Of a DNA stretch of 62,076 nt, positions 43,625 to 50,806 are shown in pieces. Source of the DNA: Desulfobulbus sp. Its GTDB lineage: Bacteria > Desulfobacterota > Desulfobulbia > Desulfobulbales > Desulfobulbaceae. Position numbers and translations under genes: made by a program. The DNA lies in NCBI RefSeq assembly GCF_030824455.1, contig NZ_JAVBXR010000023.1, positions 1 to 62,076 of the forward strand. The letters run 5' to 3'. The notes beneath the pieces are model-generated. The model made no database searches. It saw nothing but the letters and a program-made list of their open reading frames with translations, and was not told the origin of the DNA. Numbering within the stretch: the first letter of the stretch is position 1; every line of letters begins with the position of its first letter.

Positions 43625-44818
43625 ATGGAAAATATATTAACCAAAGTCCTGCCCCAGGAGGGTGGGCTTGAAGGGAGCCGGTCCGGTCTGTACAACGGCG
43701 TGATCGGCTTGTTGGGTTTGTTCACCCTGGTTGGCGTCGCTTTCGGCGTGCACGCCATGTTTGCCGGTCACGAACACGTTTACGGCGTCACCCGCGAAGT
43801 GCCGTGGGGGTTGATGCTCGGGGCCTATGTTTTTTTCGTCGTTTCTTCGACCGGTCTGTGCCTGGTTTCGTCCATCGGGCATGTGTTTGGTTTCGAGGCC
43901 TTTAAGCCGATTGCCAAGCGTTCCGTCTACTTGGCGATTGCCACCATTGTCGCCGGATTTCTGGTCATCGCCTTTGAGATCGAAAATCCCTGGCGCATGG
44001 CGGTGTACAACATCATCTCGCCGAATCTCAGCTCCAACATTTGGTGGATGGGCACCCTGTACGGCGCGTACCTGTTCTTTATGCTGATCGAGTTTGCCTT
44101 ACTCCAAGCCGGCAAACACAAAACCGCCGGCATGCTTGGACTGCTCGGGGTGATCTCCGGCGTTGCCGCCCATTCCAATCTCGGCGCGGTGTTTGGATTG
44201 CTGAATGGCCGCGAGTTCTGGCATGGTCCGTATATGCCGATCTACTTCATCGTCTCGGCGATGATGTCCGGTTGCGCCACGGTTATTTTCTTTCACTGGC
44301 TGGGGTACAAAATCAACGGCTGGAAGATGAGCGAGACCCTGCAGGAGTCCCTGCGCTCCGTGGCCAAGTTGGGGGCGTTGCTCTACCTGGTCATCATGTT
44401 CTTCACCACCTGGAAATTCATTGCCGGCGTTTCTGGTCATCCCCCGGGAGAGTATGAAGCCTTTATGACGTTGTTCAACGGGCCTTACGCCAAGAATTTC
44501 TGGTATGGCGAGGTTGCGCTTGGTCTGGCGATTCCTTTTCTGATTATCCTTGGGGTGCGTGCTAAGAATTTGACCGCCATGGCGATTGGTTCAGGCGCCA
44601 GCATTGTCGGCATCTTTGTTATGCGCTACGACCTGGTGATTGTCGGTCAGATCATTCCTGGATTCCATGAGATGAACATCGTTAATCTACCGCATATCCT
44701 GCCGTACACCCCGACGCTGCACGAATGGATGGTGACCCTGGCTGGTTTCGCCTTCTGCGGTCTCCTCTTCATGATGGGCGAGCGGCTGTTCCGCGGCCAT
44801 CTGTCTGAAGACCACTGA
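43625..44818 (+). CDS. NrfD/PsrC-family membrane subunit (cassette 1)
   Basis: 397 residues from an ATG behind GGAGGAG. About ten hydrophobic helices and family motifs: GHEHVYGVTREVPWGLML, then NPWRMAVYNIISPN and SNIWWMGTLYGAYL. NrfD/PsrC proteins bind menaquinol and pass electrons to or from a periplasmic Fe-S subunit of respiratory complexes. No catalytic or Fe-S subunit is adjacent; a Tat-type Fe-S protein lies about 3.5 kb downstream. A paralog at 50807-51991 shares nearly all motifs. Confidence 0.88.
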   Translation: MENILTKVLPQEGGLEGSRSGLYNGVIGLLGLFTLVGVAFGVHAMFAGHEHVYGVTREVPWGLMLGAYVFFVVSSTGLCLVSSIGHVFGFEAFKPIAKRSVYLAIATIVAGFLVIAFEIENPWRMAVYNIISPNLSSNIWWMGTLYGAYLFFMLIEFALLQAGKHKTAGMLGLLGVISGVAAHSNLGAVFGLLNGREFWHGPYMPIYFIVSAMMSGCATVIFFHWLGYKINGWKMSETLQESLRSVAKLGALLYLVIMFFTTWKFIAGVSGHPPGEYEAFMTLFNGPYAKNFWYGEVALGLAIPFLIILGVRAKNLTAMAIGSGASIVGIFVMRYDLVIVGQIIPGFHEMNIVNLPHILPYTPTLHEWMVTLAGFAFCGLLFMMGERLFRGHLSEDH

Positions 44819-44835
44819 TGGACCCTGTGTCGAAA

Positions 44836-44872
44836 GGAAAAGCGGCAGGCGCGGTCGGCCCGCCGCTTTTCC
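44836..44872 (+). promoter_or_regulatory. Strong hairpin between nrfD-like and merR genes
   Basis: GGAAAAGCGGC and GCCGCTTTTCC form a perfect 11-bp stem in the 83-nt spacer. No U-tract follows, so it is more likely an mRNA stability or partial attenuation element than a full terminator. An equivalent hairpin occurs in cassette 2 at 52014-52039. Confidence 0.5.
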
Positions 44873-44901
44873 CCGGCGCCCCGCACTGACAGGAGGCCGG
44901 T

Positions 44902-45345
44902 ATGGCAAGAAAGAGAACGGAAATACAAGCGATCAGGTCCGATGTGCCGATTTACCCGATCGGCGTCGCCGCCAGGTTGCTCAATGTGCATCCGCGCACC
45001 TTGCGGATCTATGAAAAAGAAGGATTGATCCAGCCCGCCCTGGTAGGCAGCAGGCGGATGTTTTCCGCCGACGACATCCAATGGATCACCTGCCTGCGGA
45101 CTTTTATCCACGAAGAGGGCATCAGTATTCCTGGATTGAAAAAGCTGCTGGAGTTCATCCCCTGCTGGGAGGTGGCCGGATGTCCGGCTGCCATTCACAC
45201 CTGTTGTGCCGCCCGGGTGGATCGGGCGGCGCCTCGCACCCTGCATCCGGCCGGCGACGCGGTTGCCCGGCGCGAGGCTAAAGAAAAAGACCGGCAGATT
45301 CAGGGGGAACCGGGGCAAAAAAAAAAGCGTCAATCGTCCGGCTGA
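44902..45345 (+). CDS. MerR-family regulator with C-terminal cysteines (cassette 1)
   Basis: 147 residues with GGAGG before the ATG. The MerR HTH and wing are clear (YPIGVAARLLNVHPRTLRIY, then EKEGLIQPALVGSRRMFS). After the dimerisation helix come cysteines in IPCWEVAGCPAAIHTCC: Cys88-x5-Cys94-x6-Cys101. Cys64 (ITCLRTFIHEEG) is also shared with the paralog at 52062-52430. The pattern differs from SoxR (CxxCxCx5C) and suggests metal, Fe-S or thiol sensing. The tail beyond residue 115 is basic and probably disordered. Likely controls the preceding cassette. Confidence 0.85.
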   Translation: MARKRTEIQAIRSDVPIYPIGVAARLLNVHPRTLRIYEKEGLIQPALVGSRRMFSADDIQWITCLRTFIHEEGISIPGLKKLLEFIPCWEVAGCPAAIHTCCAARVDRAAPRTLHPAGDAVARREAKEKDRQIQGEPGQKKKRQSSG

Positions 45346-45491
45346 CGCCTGCACGGGAAACCGGGCCGAGGGTGTTCTTCCTCGACGCCCTGCGTCGCTC
45401 CTGCGGCTGAACCGCTCTAGCGGCTGGGATGCAGCACTGCAACCGCTGCTGCGGAACCACGGTTGAAGGCAAATGCTGGACACAACCAATA

Positions 45492-45526
45492 CAAAAGGCG
45501 CTCTGCACTTGTGCGAGCGCCTTTTG
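45492..45526. terminator. Bidirectional terminator between merR1 and the PAS regulator
   Basis: CAAAAGGCGCT pairs with AGCGCCTTTTG (loop of 13), giving A- and T-runs on both flanks in the space between two convergent genes. Confidence 0.8.
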
Positions 45527-45567
45527 TGCGTCTTGGGGTAGGGGGCGGAAGTGGGCGGCCTGTTCGT

Positions 45568-47973
45568 CTATTCCTCGTGCTCGGGTTCGTCTGCCAGCGG
45601 GTTGGCAATGCCGTAGCGTTCGATTTTGCGGCGCAGGGTGTCTTTGGAGATGGCGAGTTCGCGGCAGGTCACCATCTTGCGCCACCGGTTGCGCTCCAGG
45701 CTGAGGATGATCGCCTGTTTCTCGATGTCCTCCAGGGTTTGCGGGCCATGGTCGCGGGGTGCGGCTGGGGTCGCCTCCTCGTGGCCCGCGGCAAAGGATT
45801 CGGGCAGGTGGTGCGGCTGAATGTAGCCGCCCTCGCAGAGAATAAAGGAATATTCGACAATGTTTTCCAGCTCGCGGATGTTGCCGGGGTAGTCGTAGCG
45901 CATGAGAATGGTCAGGGCGCCGCTGGAGATGCCGACAATGTCCTTGCCTTGCTGGGCGCTGTACTTCTTGATGAAATGATCGATCAGCAGGGGGACGTCC
46001 TCTTTGCGCTCCCGCAGCGGCGGCAGGCTGATTTTGACCACGTTGAGGCGATAGAACAGATCGTCGCGAAAGGCGCCTTCCCGCACCAGCGCCTGGAGGT
46101 TGCGGTTGGTCGCGGTAATGATGCGCACGTCGGCCTTGACCGGGGTGTTGGATCCCAGCGGTTCGTAGACCTTTTCCTGGAGGACGCGCAGCAGTTTCAC
46201 CTGGACGCTGCCGGGGATGTCGCCGATTTCGTCAAGGAAAAGTGTGCCGCCCTCGGCTGCCGCAAAACGGCCGATTCGGTCCTTGCGGGCGTCGGTGAAG
46301 GCCCCAGCCTTGTAGCCGAACAATTCCGATTCCAGCAGGGTCTCCGGCAGGGCGGCGCAGTTGACCACCACAAAGGGTTTGTCTTTGCGCTCGCTGGAAT
46401 TGTACAGGGCGCGGGCCACCAGTTCCTTGCCGGTGCCGCTCTCCCCCAGGATCAGGACCGTGCTCGGGCTGCGGGCGATGTCCGGTAAAATCGAGAAGAG
46501 CCGTTGCATCGAGGCCGATTTGGAGAGGATGGCGTCAAAGGTGTATTTTTGATGCAGTTGCTGGCGCAGGGCGGTGATCGCGGTCAGATCGCGGAAGGTT
46601 TCGACCCCGCCGATGATGTTGCCCTCGTGGTCGGTGAGCGGCGCGGCGCTGATGCTGATTGGCACCTTGTCGCCCTGGCTGTTGCGGATGGTGATCGAGC
46701 GGTTGGCCACCGGCGCGCCTTTGTAGAGGCTTTCGGCGATGGCGCAGTTCTTGCCGCAGATCGAAGAATGAAAAATATCCGAGCAGGACAAGCCCATGGC
46801 GTCGTCGCGCGACCAGCCGGTGATCTCCTCGGCGGCCCGGTTGAACGAAGTGATGTTCCAGTTGCGGTCCACGGTGAACACGCCGTCGGCAATGGAATCG
46901 AGGATCAGGCTTTCGCGGATGGAGGAGGTGTTGTCGCGGAAGGTCTCTATCCCGCCAATGATGTTGCCAAAATCGTCAAACAGCGGCGCCGAGCTGATGG
47001 AGACCGGGATGGAGTTGCCCGCCTTGCCCTTGATGAAGATGGAGCGGTCAATGTAGAGGCTGTTGTGGTCAATGGCCTTCATCAGCAGGCAATCGCCGCC
47101 GCAGACGCTGGAATGAAAAATTTCGCTGCAGGGCTTGCCGATCACCTCATCCGCTTTCCAACCGGTGATGGATTCGGCGGCCCGGTTGAACGAGGTGATG
47201 ATCCGGTTGCGGTCGATGGTGAACACGCCGTCGGCCACCGAGGCCAGGATCAGGGCGTTGTTGAGGCTGTCGGAGCAGTCGTGGAAGGTTTGCACGCCGC
47301 CGATCACTTTGCCGTTGAGGTCGTAGAGCGGCGAGGAGGTGAGCGACAGCGGGAAAAAGCGGCCGTCTTTATGGGTCATGAAGACCGTCTGGGCGGCAAA
47401 GGATTTTTCCTGTTCAATGGTGGATTTGATCAAACAGCCGTTTTCGCACAGTTCCGCCGGAAAGACGTCTTGGCAACTCTTGCCGAGAATGTCTTCGGCC
47501 CTCCAACCGGTGATGGCTTCGGCGGCCCGGTTAAAGGAGATGATTTCCATGGCGCGGTTGACGGTGAGCACGCCCTCGGACACGGAGTCAAGCAGTAGCT
47601 GGTGGTAGAGCGACTCGTTGTTGCTGTCCAGGGTGATCAAGGCGCCGGAAAGCGAGCGGTCGCTGCCCCACAGCGGCGTGATTGCAGCCAGGACGTCAAC
47701 AGGTGCGCCGCTTTGCCCGCTGTGCAGCAACAAAGACTGTCGGGACAGCGAATCCTCCCATGCGGCCTGGGCAAAGAGTTCGGCAAGATTGACGTTTTTT
47801 TCCTTCAGCAACAGGATTTCATCCATCGATTTGCCGAAGAGTTCGGCCAGGGGGCGCCCGGTCAATTTTTCGGCGTTTTTGTTGAGCCCCGCGATTCGGC
47901 ACTCGCGATCAATATAAAATACCGCCTGAGTGTTTCGGAAGAGGGAAGGGGGGGGCGATATTGCATTGCTCAT
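45568..47973 (-). CDS. Sigma-54 activator with PAS domains carrying C-x8-C-x3-C
   Basis: 801 residues from the ATG at 47973. One short PAS (about 10-95), then three very similar PAS domains (about 125-232, 240-347, 355-462) with FNRAAE-x-ITGW motifs. Each of the three has cysteines in the same places: 167/176/180, 282/291/295 and 397/406/410. The AAA+ domain follows ([16 protein letters not shown]). The sigma-54-contacting loop is GAFTDA instead of GAFTGA (residues 557-562). A Fis-type HTH closes the protein (ISKDTLRRKIERYGI). It probably senses redox state or a metal and drives sigma-54 promoters, perhaps of the divergent Fe-S/cytochrome genes. No strong Shine-Dalgarno before this ATG. Confidence 0.88.
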   Translation of the reverse strand: MSNAISPPPSLFRNTQAVFYIDRECRIAGLNKNAEKLTGRPLAELFGKSMDEILLLKEKNVNLAELFAQAAWEDSLSRQSLLLHSGQSGAPVDVLAAITPLWGSDRSLSGALITLDSNNESLYHQLLLDSVSEGVLTVNRAMEIISFNRAAEAITGWRAEDILGKSCQDVFPAELCENGCLIKSTIEQEKSFAAQTVFMTHKDGRFFPLSLTSSPLYDLNGKVIGGVQTFHDCSDSLNNALILASVADGVFTIDRNRIITSFNRAAESITGWKADEVIGKPCSEIFHSSVCGGDCLLMKAIDHNSLYIDRSIFIKGKAGNSIPVSISSAPLFDDFGNIIGGIETFRDNTSSIRESLILDSIADGVFTVDRNWNITSFNRAAEEITGWSRDDAMGLSCSDIFHSSICGKNCAIAESLYKGAPVANRSITIRNSQGDKVPISISAAPLTDHEGNIIGGVETFRDLTAITALRQQLHQKYTFDAILSKSASMQRLFSILPDIARSPSTVLILGESGTGKELVARALYNSSERKDKPFVVVNCAALPETLLESELFGYKAGAFTDARKDRIGRFAAAEGGTLFLDEIGDIPGSVQVKLLRVLQEKVYEPLGSNTPVKADVRIITATNRNLQALVREGAFRDDLFYRLNVVKISLPPLRERKEDVPLLIDHFIKKYSAQQGKDIVGISSGALTILMRYDYPGNIRELENIVEYSFILCEGGYIQPHHLPESFAAGHEEATPAAPRDHGPQTLEDIEKQAIILSLERNRWRKMVTCRELAISKDTLRRKIERYGIANPLADEPEHEE

Positions 47974-48315
47974 GGTCGGCGTACCGGTTGAAAGGGTGGC
48001 TGATCGGTTGAAAAAAAATGTTCCCGGGCCAGTCGGACGAACTGCGTCACAGCATGATCGTAACCACTCTTGGCGAGGGAAACAAGCGCTTGTCAAGGGC
48101 GTCGTCGAGCAGGGATCGTCTCGTCGAAAATGGCGTTACTATACCATATATTGGAAAACTTGCTCTTCTCATGGTTTTGGGGTATGTTCGCTCGTTGCAT
48201 TTTTTAATAAATGAGCGGCTATTCATTCTGAGTCTTTTTTTCTCGTGCCATAACAACACATTGTAGCACAGGGTGCCGATGTCGTCTTCGTTACTTTTTA
48301 TTTTGAGGGTATGGA
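47974..48315. other. 342-nt divergent intergenic region
   Basis: Lies between the PAS sigma-54 activator and the Fe-S protein gene. A minus-strand extended -10 element (TGGTATAGT at 48138-48146) may start the activator mRNA. I searched by eye for a -24/-12 element on the plus strand and found none with correct GG-N10-GC spacing. The right third is AT-rich. No gene. Confidence 0.5.
48138..48146 (-). promoter_or_regulatory. Extended -10 promoter element
   Basis: Minus-strand TGGTATAGT matches TGN-TATAAT with one mismatch; no good -35 is seen. About 165 nt upstream of the PAS activator start. Confidence 0.35.
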
Positions 48316-49071
48316 ATGAACATTAAAGAGCTGGAGAAGTTGAACAATGAAGGGCTGGAACATCTGCCTTCGCTTGAGCGCCGGACCTTTTTGCGCGCTG
48401 GTCTGGCCATCACCGGATTGTTCATGGGCGGCACGGTGCTGTCGCTGACTGCTGTCGGCAATGCCGAAAGCGCCGTGGGCGCCATGCCTAAAAACGAAAA
48501 ATATCCGTACAGTCCCCACTACAGCATGGTTATGCGCCAAAACCTCTGCGTCGATTGCGAGCGTTGCATGGAGGCCTGCGTGCAGACCAACCATGTGCCG
48601 TCCTACGGATGGAGAACCACCATTCTTGAGCGGACCCGGGAGATCGGGCCCAAGGAAAAGGAAACCATCTTCATGCCTGTGCTGTGCAACCAGTGCAACG
48701 AGCCGCCCTGCGTTCGCGTCTGTCCGACTGTGGCCACTTATAAGGACAAAACCACCGGCATCGTGGTCATGGACAGCAAAAAATGCATCGGCTGCAAGAC
48801 CTGCATGGCGGCCTGTCCCTATAACGCCCGCTATTTCAACGAAGAGGTTCGGGCGGTCGACAAATGCAACTTCTGTTTTGACACCCGGCTCTCCAAAGGA
48901 AAAAAAGACACCGCCTGCGTAGAGGCCTGTCCGGCCAAGGTTCGCGTCTTCGGCGATCTCAGCGATCCCAACAGCGAAGTGTACAAACTGGTGCATCAGC
49001 CGGAAACCACGGTCTGGGTTCTGCGGCCTGAAACCGGCGCTCTGCCGAACGTTTACTACATGAATGCCTAA
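48316..49071 (+). CDS. Tat-exported four-cluster ferredoxin-like subunit
   Basis: 251 residues. The Tat signal (LERRTFLRAGLAITGLFMGG) directs the folded protein across the membrane. Four cysteine groups for [4Fe-4S] clusters: CVDCERCMEAC, CNQCNEPPCVRVCP, CIGCKTCMAACPYN and CNFC...CVEACP. This is the electron-wire subunit type of NrfC, PsrB, PhsB and HybA complexes. Followed 20 nt later by a hexaheme cytochrome. With NrfD-like proteins nearby it could build a periplasmic quinone-to-cytochrome module; no molybdopterin or other catalytic subunit is present. Confidence 0.92.
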   Translation: MNIKELEKLNNEGLEHLPSLERRTFLRAGLAITGLFMGGTVLSLTAVGNAESAVGAMPKNEKYPYSPHYSMVMRQNLCVDCERCMEACVQTNHVPSYGWRTTILERTREIGPKEKETIFMPVLCNQCNEPPCVRVCPTVATYKDKTTGIVVMDSKKCIGCKTCMAACPYNARYFNEEVRAVDKCNFCFDTRLSKGKKDTACVEACPAKVRVFGDLSDPNSEVYKLVHQPETTVWVLRPETGALPNVYYMNA

Positions 49072-49091
49072 TCGGTGCAGGAGAGGGGACT

Positions 49092-49811
49092 ATGAAAGCA
49101 AAAATGAGAAAAGTTGCGGCTCTTGGCCTGTTTGTTGCCGCTGCTGGGGTGTTCTGTGCCGTAGAAATGCAGGCGAACGAGCCGGCCGCTGTTCAGGCTG
49201 CGCCGGAAAAACAGTATGAATCCTACGGAGCCACCCAGGTGGTTGGGGTGGAGCCGATCAAAAACATGTTCAGCCACAAATCCCATGTGGTCACCGCCGG
49301 ATTGAGCTGCGACAGTTGCCATCCCGATGTGTTTGAACGCAAACGCGGCGCGGCCAAGGCAAAAGGCGACTACAACATGGCTTCTCTGGACGCCGGCAAA
49401 TATTGCGGCGTCTGCCACGACGGCAAGTCGGCGTTCAACACTACCGGGCCCGAGACGTGTAAAACCTGTCACGGCAGCGACATGAAGCAGCCGGACACGA
49501 TTGTGTTCAATCTGCCGGTGAAAACCGTTATTTTTGAGCACAAAGGGCATGTGGACATGGGGCTTGATTGCGCCAGTTGCCACGACAAGGCCTTTGAGAT
49601 GCGCAAAGGCGCGGCCGAAGAGCATCCAGACAAGTTCACCATGGAGGCCCTCTATGCCGGCAAATACTGCGGCGCCTGTCATAACGGCAGCGACGCCTTT
49701 GCCTCCAACACCCGCTGCACCACCTGCCACATTGGCGTGAAAGGGTTTGACCGGAAATTTGCCGGCGCCGCTGAGGCCGGTAAAAAAGATCACGGTAAAA
49801 AAGAGCACTGA
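49092..49811 (+). CDS. Hexaheme c-type cytochrome from a duplicated triheme unit
   Basis: 239 residues with signal peptide (VAALGLFVAAAGVFCAVEMQ). Six CxxCH motifs: CDSCH, CGVCH, CKTCH, CASCH, CGACH and CTTCH. The first and second halves are repeats: FSHKSHVVTAGLSCDSCH versus FEHKGHVDMGLDCASCH, LDAGKYCGVCHDG versus LYAGKYCGACHNG, and each half ends in a TCH. The unit is of cytochrome c7/c3 type. The Lys/His-rich C-terminal tail (KKDHGKKEH) may bind metal. Periplasmic electron carrier, probably partner of the preceding Fe-S protein. Good Shine-Dalgarno (GGAGAGGGG). Confidence 0.92.
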   Translation: MKAKMRKVAALGLFVAAAGVFCAVEMQANEPAAVQAAPEKQYESYGATQVVGVEPIKNMFSHKSHVVTAGLSCDSCHPDVFERKRGAAKAKGDYNMASLDAGKYCGVCHDGKSAFNTTGPETCKTCHGSDMKQPDTIVFNLPVKTVIFEHKGHVDMGLDCASCHDKAFEMRKGAAEEHPDKFTMEALYAGKYCGACHNGSDAFASNTRCTTCHIGVKGFDRKFAGAAEAGKKDHGKKEH

Positions 49812-49825
49812 GCATTCTGTTCCAC

Positions 49826-49850
49826 CGGGGCGGGCTTCACGCCCGCCCCG
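49826..49850 (+). terminator. Terminator after the hexaheme cytochrome
   Basis: CGGGGCGGGC-TTCAC-GCCCGCCCCG followed by TTCCTTCTCTCTT. Perfect 10-bp GC stem 14 nt after the stop. Confidence 0.75.
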
Positions 49851-50210
49851 TTCCTTCTCTCTTCGCTACACCTTCTCTTCCCTCTCTTCGCTTGACCTTG
49901 TCAGGCAAACTTGACAATGCCAGTATGCACTTGGGCCGCGCTCCCCTGAATGGGGCCTGTTGCTGTGGCATGGCGGCCTATTTTTTCTCGATCAACCGGA
50001 ATTGTTCGTATTTTTAGGGACAGCTTCGGCAGCTTCTGCGCTTTTTCACATGCCGCGCTGGCAACTGATCAGGCGTAAAATGCGTAATCGGTAGAATGAC
50101 TTTGGCTCATCTCGCTGTTTTTTCAAAAAAAAACACAATATTCGTTTTCTTCTGGTTGTTCTCGTTTTCGTTGCGGCTGGAGTCGTGTCGTTGCTCCCGT
50201 TGGCTATGTG

Positions 50211-50224
50211 TTTGATATATCAAA
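50211..50224. promoter_or_regulatory. Perfect palindrome TTTGATATATCAAA
   Basis: 14-bp perfect palindrome; a related dyad TTGAT-AATAT-ATCAA lies at 50330-50344. Half-sites resemble FNR-family boxes, but spacings of 2 and 5 differ from the FNR spacing of 4. Possible operators. Confidence 0.4.
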
Positions 50225-50272
50225 TGTTTGAAATGTACAGTCAAATTACCCTGCGCTTTGGATGAGTATGTT

Positions 50273-50325
50273 GGGCGTATTTTGATCCATTCGCAACGGG
50301 CGATTCGGACGCATTTTGATCCATT
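50273..50325 (+). repeat. Direct repeat of GGGCGTATTTTGATCCATT, 34-bp period
   Basis: GGGCGTATTTTGATCCATT (50273-50291) and GGACGCATTTTGATCCATT (50307-50325) differ at two bases. The first copy, with its flanking TT, nearly matches 43158-43174 upstream of cassette 1. Probable activator-binding sites common to both cassettes. Confidence 0.7.
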
Positions 50326-50409
50326 GCTGTTGATAATATATCAATTGCTTGTGACGGGAAAACTTAAAAGCAAATTCTTGTAGATGTAAAAAGCGTCGTC
50401 ACTTCAATC

Positions 50410-50507
50410 CGTTGCTGAAATGGTTGGAGGAAAGCGTCGGCCCGGTTGCTGGAATGGCATATCCCTTGCGATAACAGGGGAAACAATCGCTCCAACCAGC
50501 GACAACG
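50410..50507 (+). promoter_or_regulatory. Structured leader of cassette 2
   Basis: CGTTG pairs with CAACG, then after an internal loop (CTGAAA/GCGA) TGGTTGGAG (50421-50429) pairs with CTCCAACCA (50490-50498). Inside, CCCT and AGGG can form a short hairpin. The structure ends 19 nt before the small ORF start. Candidate cis-regulatory RNA; no known class recognised. Confidence 0.5.
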
Positions 50508-50526
50508 AAACAAAAAGGGGACGACA

Positions 50527-50760
50527 ATGAACATGCTGCCGCACAGTCAAGTCACACAGTCAGGGAACGATGGCGGTCGTTCTCTGGCTACCTGGATCCG
50601 GGCGCATTTGGCCCGCGTCATCGAGTCTTTCTGGTTCTGTCTCACCTTTGTGCTCTTTCTTCTTCTGGGACCTTTTTCGGCTGTAGTGGTGCTTATCGGC
50701 CTTGGCTCCCTGGCAAGTGAAGAGCATAGAGAGCGGATGATTGAACCGGCACGGTTATAA
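50527..50760 (+). CDS. Small membrane protein of cassette 2
   Basis: 77 residues from an ATG with AAGGGG at 6 nt. A polar N-terminus with an amphipathic stretch (ATWIRAHLARVIESFWF) leads into a long hydrophobic region (CLTFVLFLLLGPFSAVVVLI) that could be one long or two short helices, then a charged tail (ASEEHRERMIEPARL). It lies 46 nt before the NrfD-like gene. Position matches the 38-residue peptide in cassette 1, though sequences do not align clearly. Confidence 0.6.
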   Translation: MNMLPHSQVTQSGNDGGRSLATWIRAHLARVIESFWFCLTFVLFLLLGPFSAVVVLIGLGSLASEEHRERMIEPARL

Positions 50761-50806
50761 TCCATTCAATTCATACAACTTTAAACGAGTAGCGAGGAGG
50801 TTGATC

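Larger units (their letters stand above)
49812..50526. other. 715-nt intergenic region upstream of the second NrfD cassette
   Basis: No gene. It contains the cytochrome terminator, a GCGTAAAATGCG sequence (50074-50085, the CGCATTTT core in reverse), palindrome TTTGATATATCAAA (50211-50224), two direct motif copies (50273-50325), a second dyad (50330-50344) and a leader with a long stem (50410-50507). The part from 50100 to 50400 is clearly more AT-rich than its flanks. Confidence 0.7.

Noticed and set aside
47974..48315. Sigma-54 promoter for the Fe-S/cytochrome operon
   Set aside because: No GG-N10-GC element with acceptable context was found on the plus strand, so control by the divergent PAS activator stays unproven.
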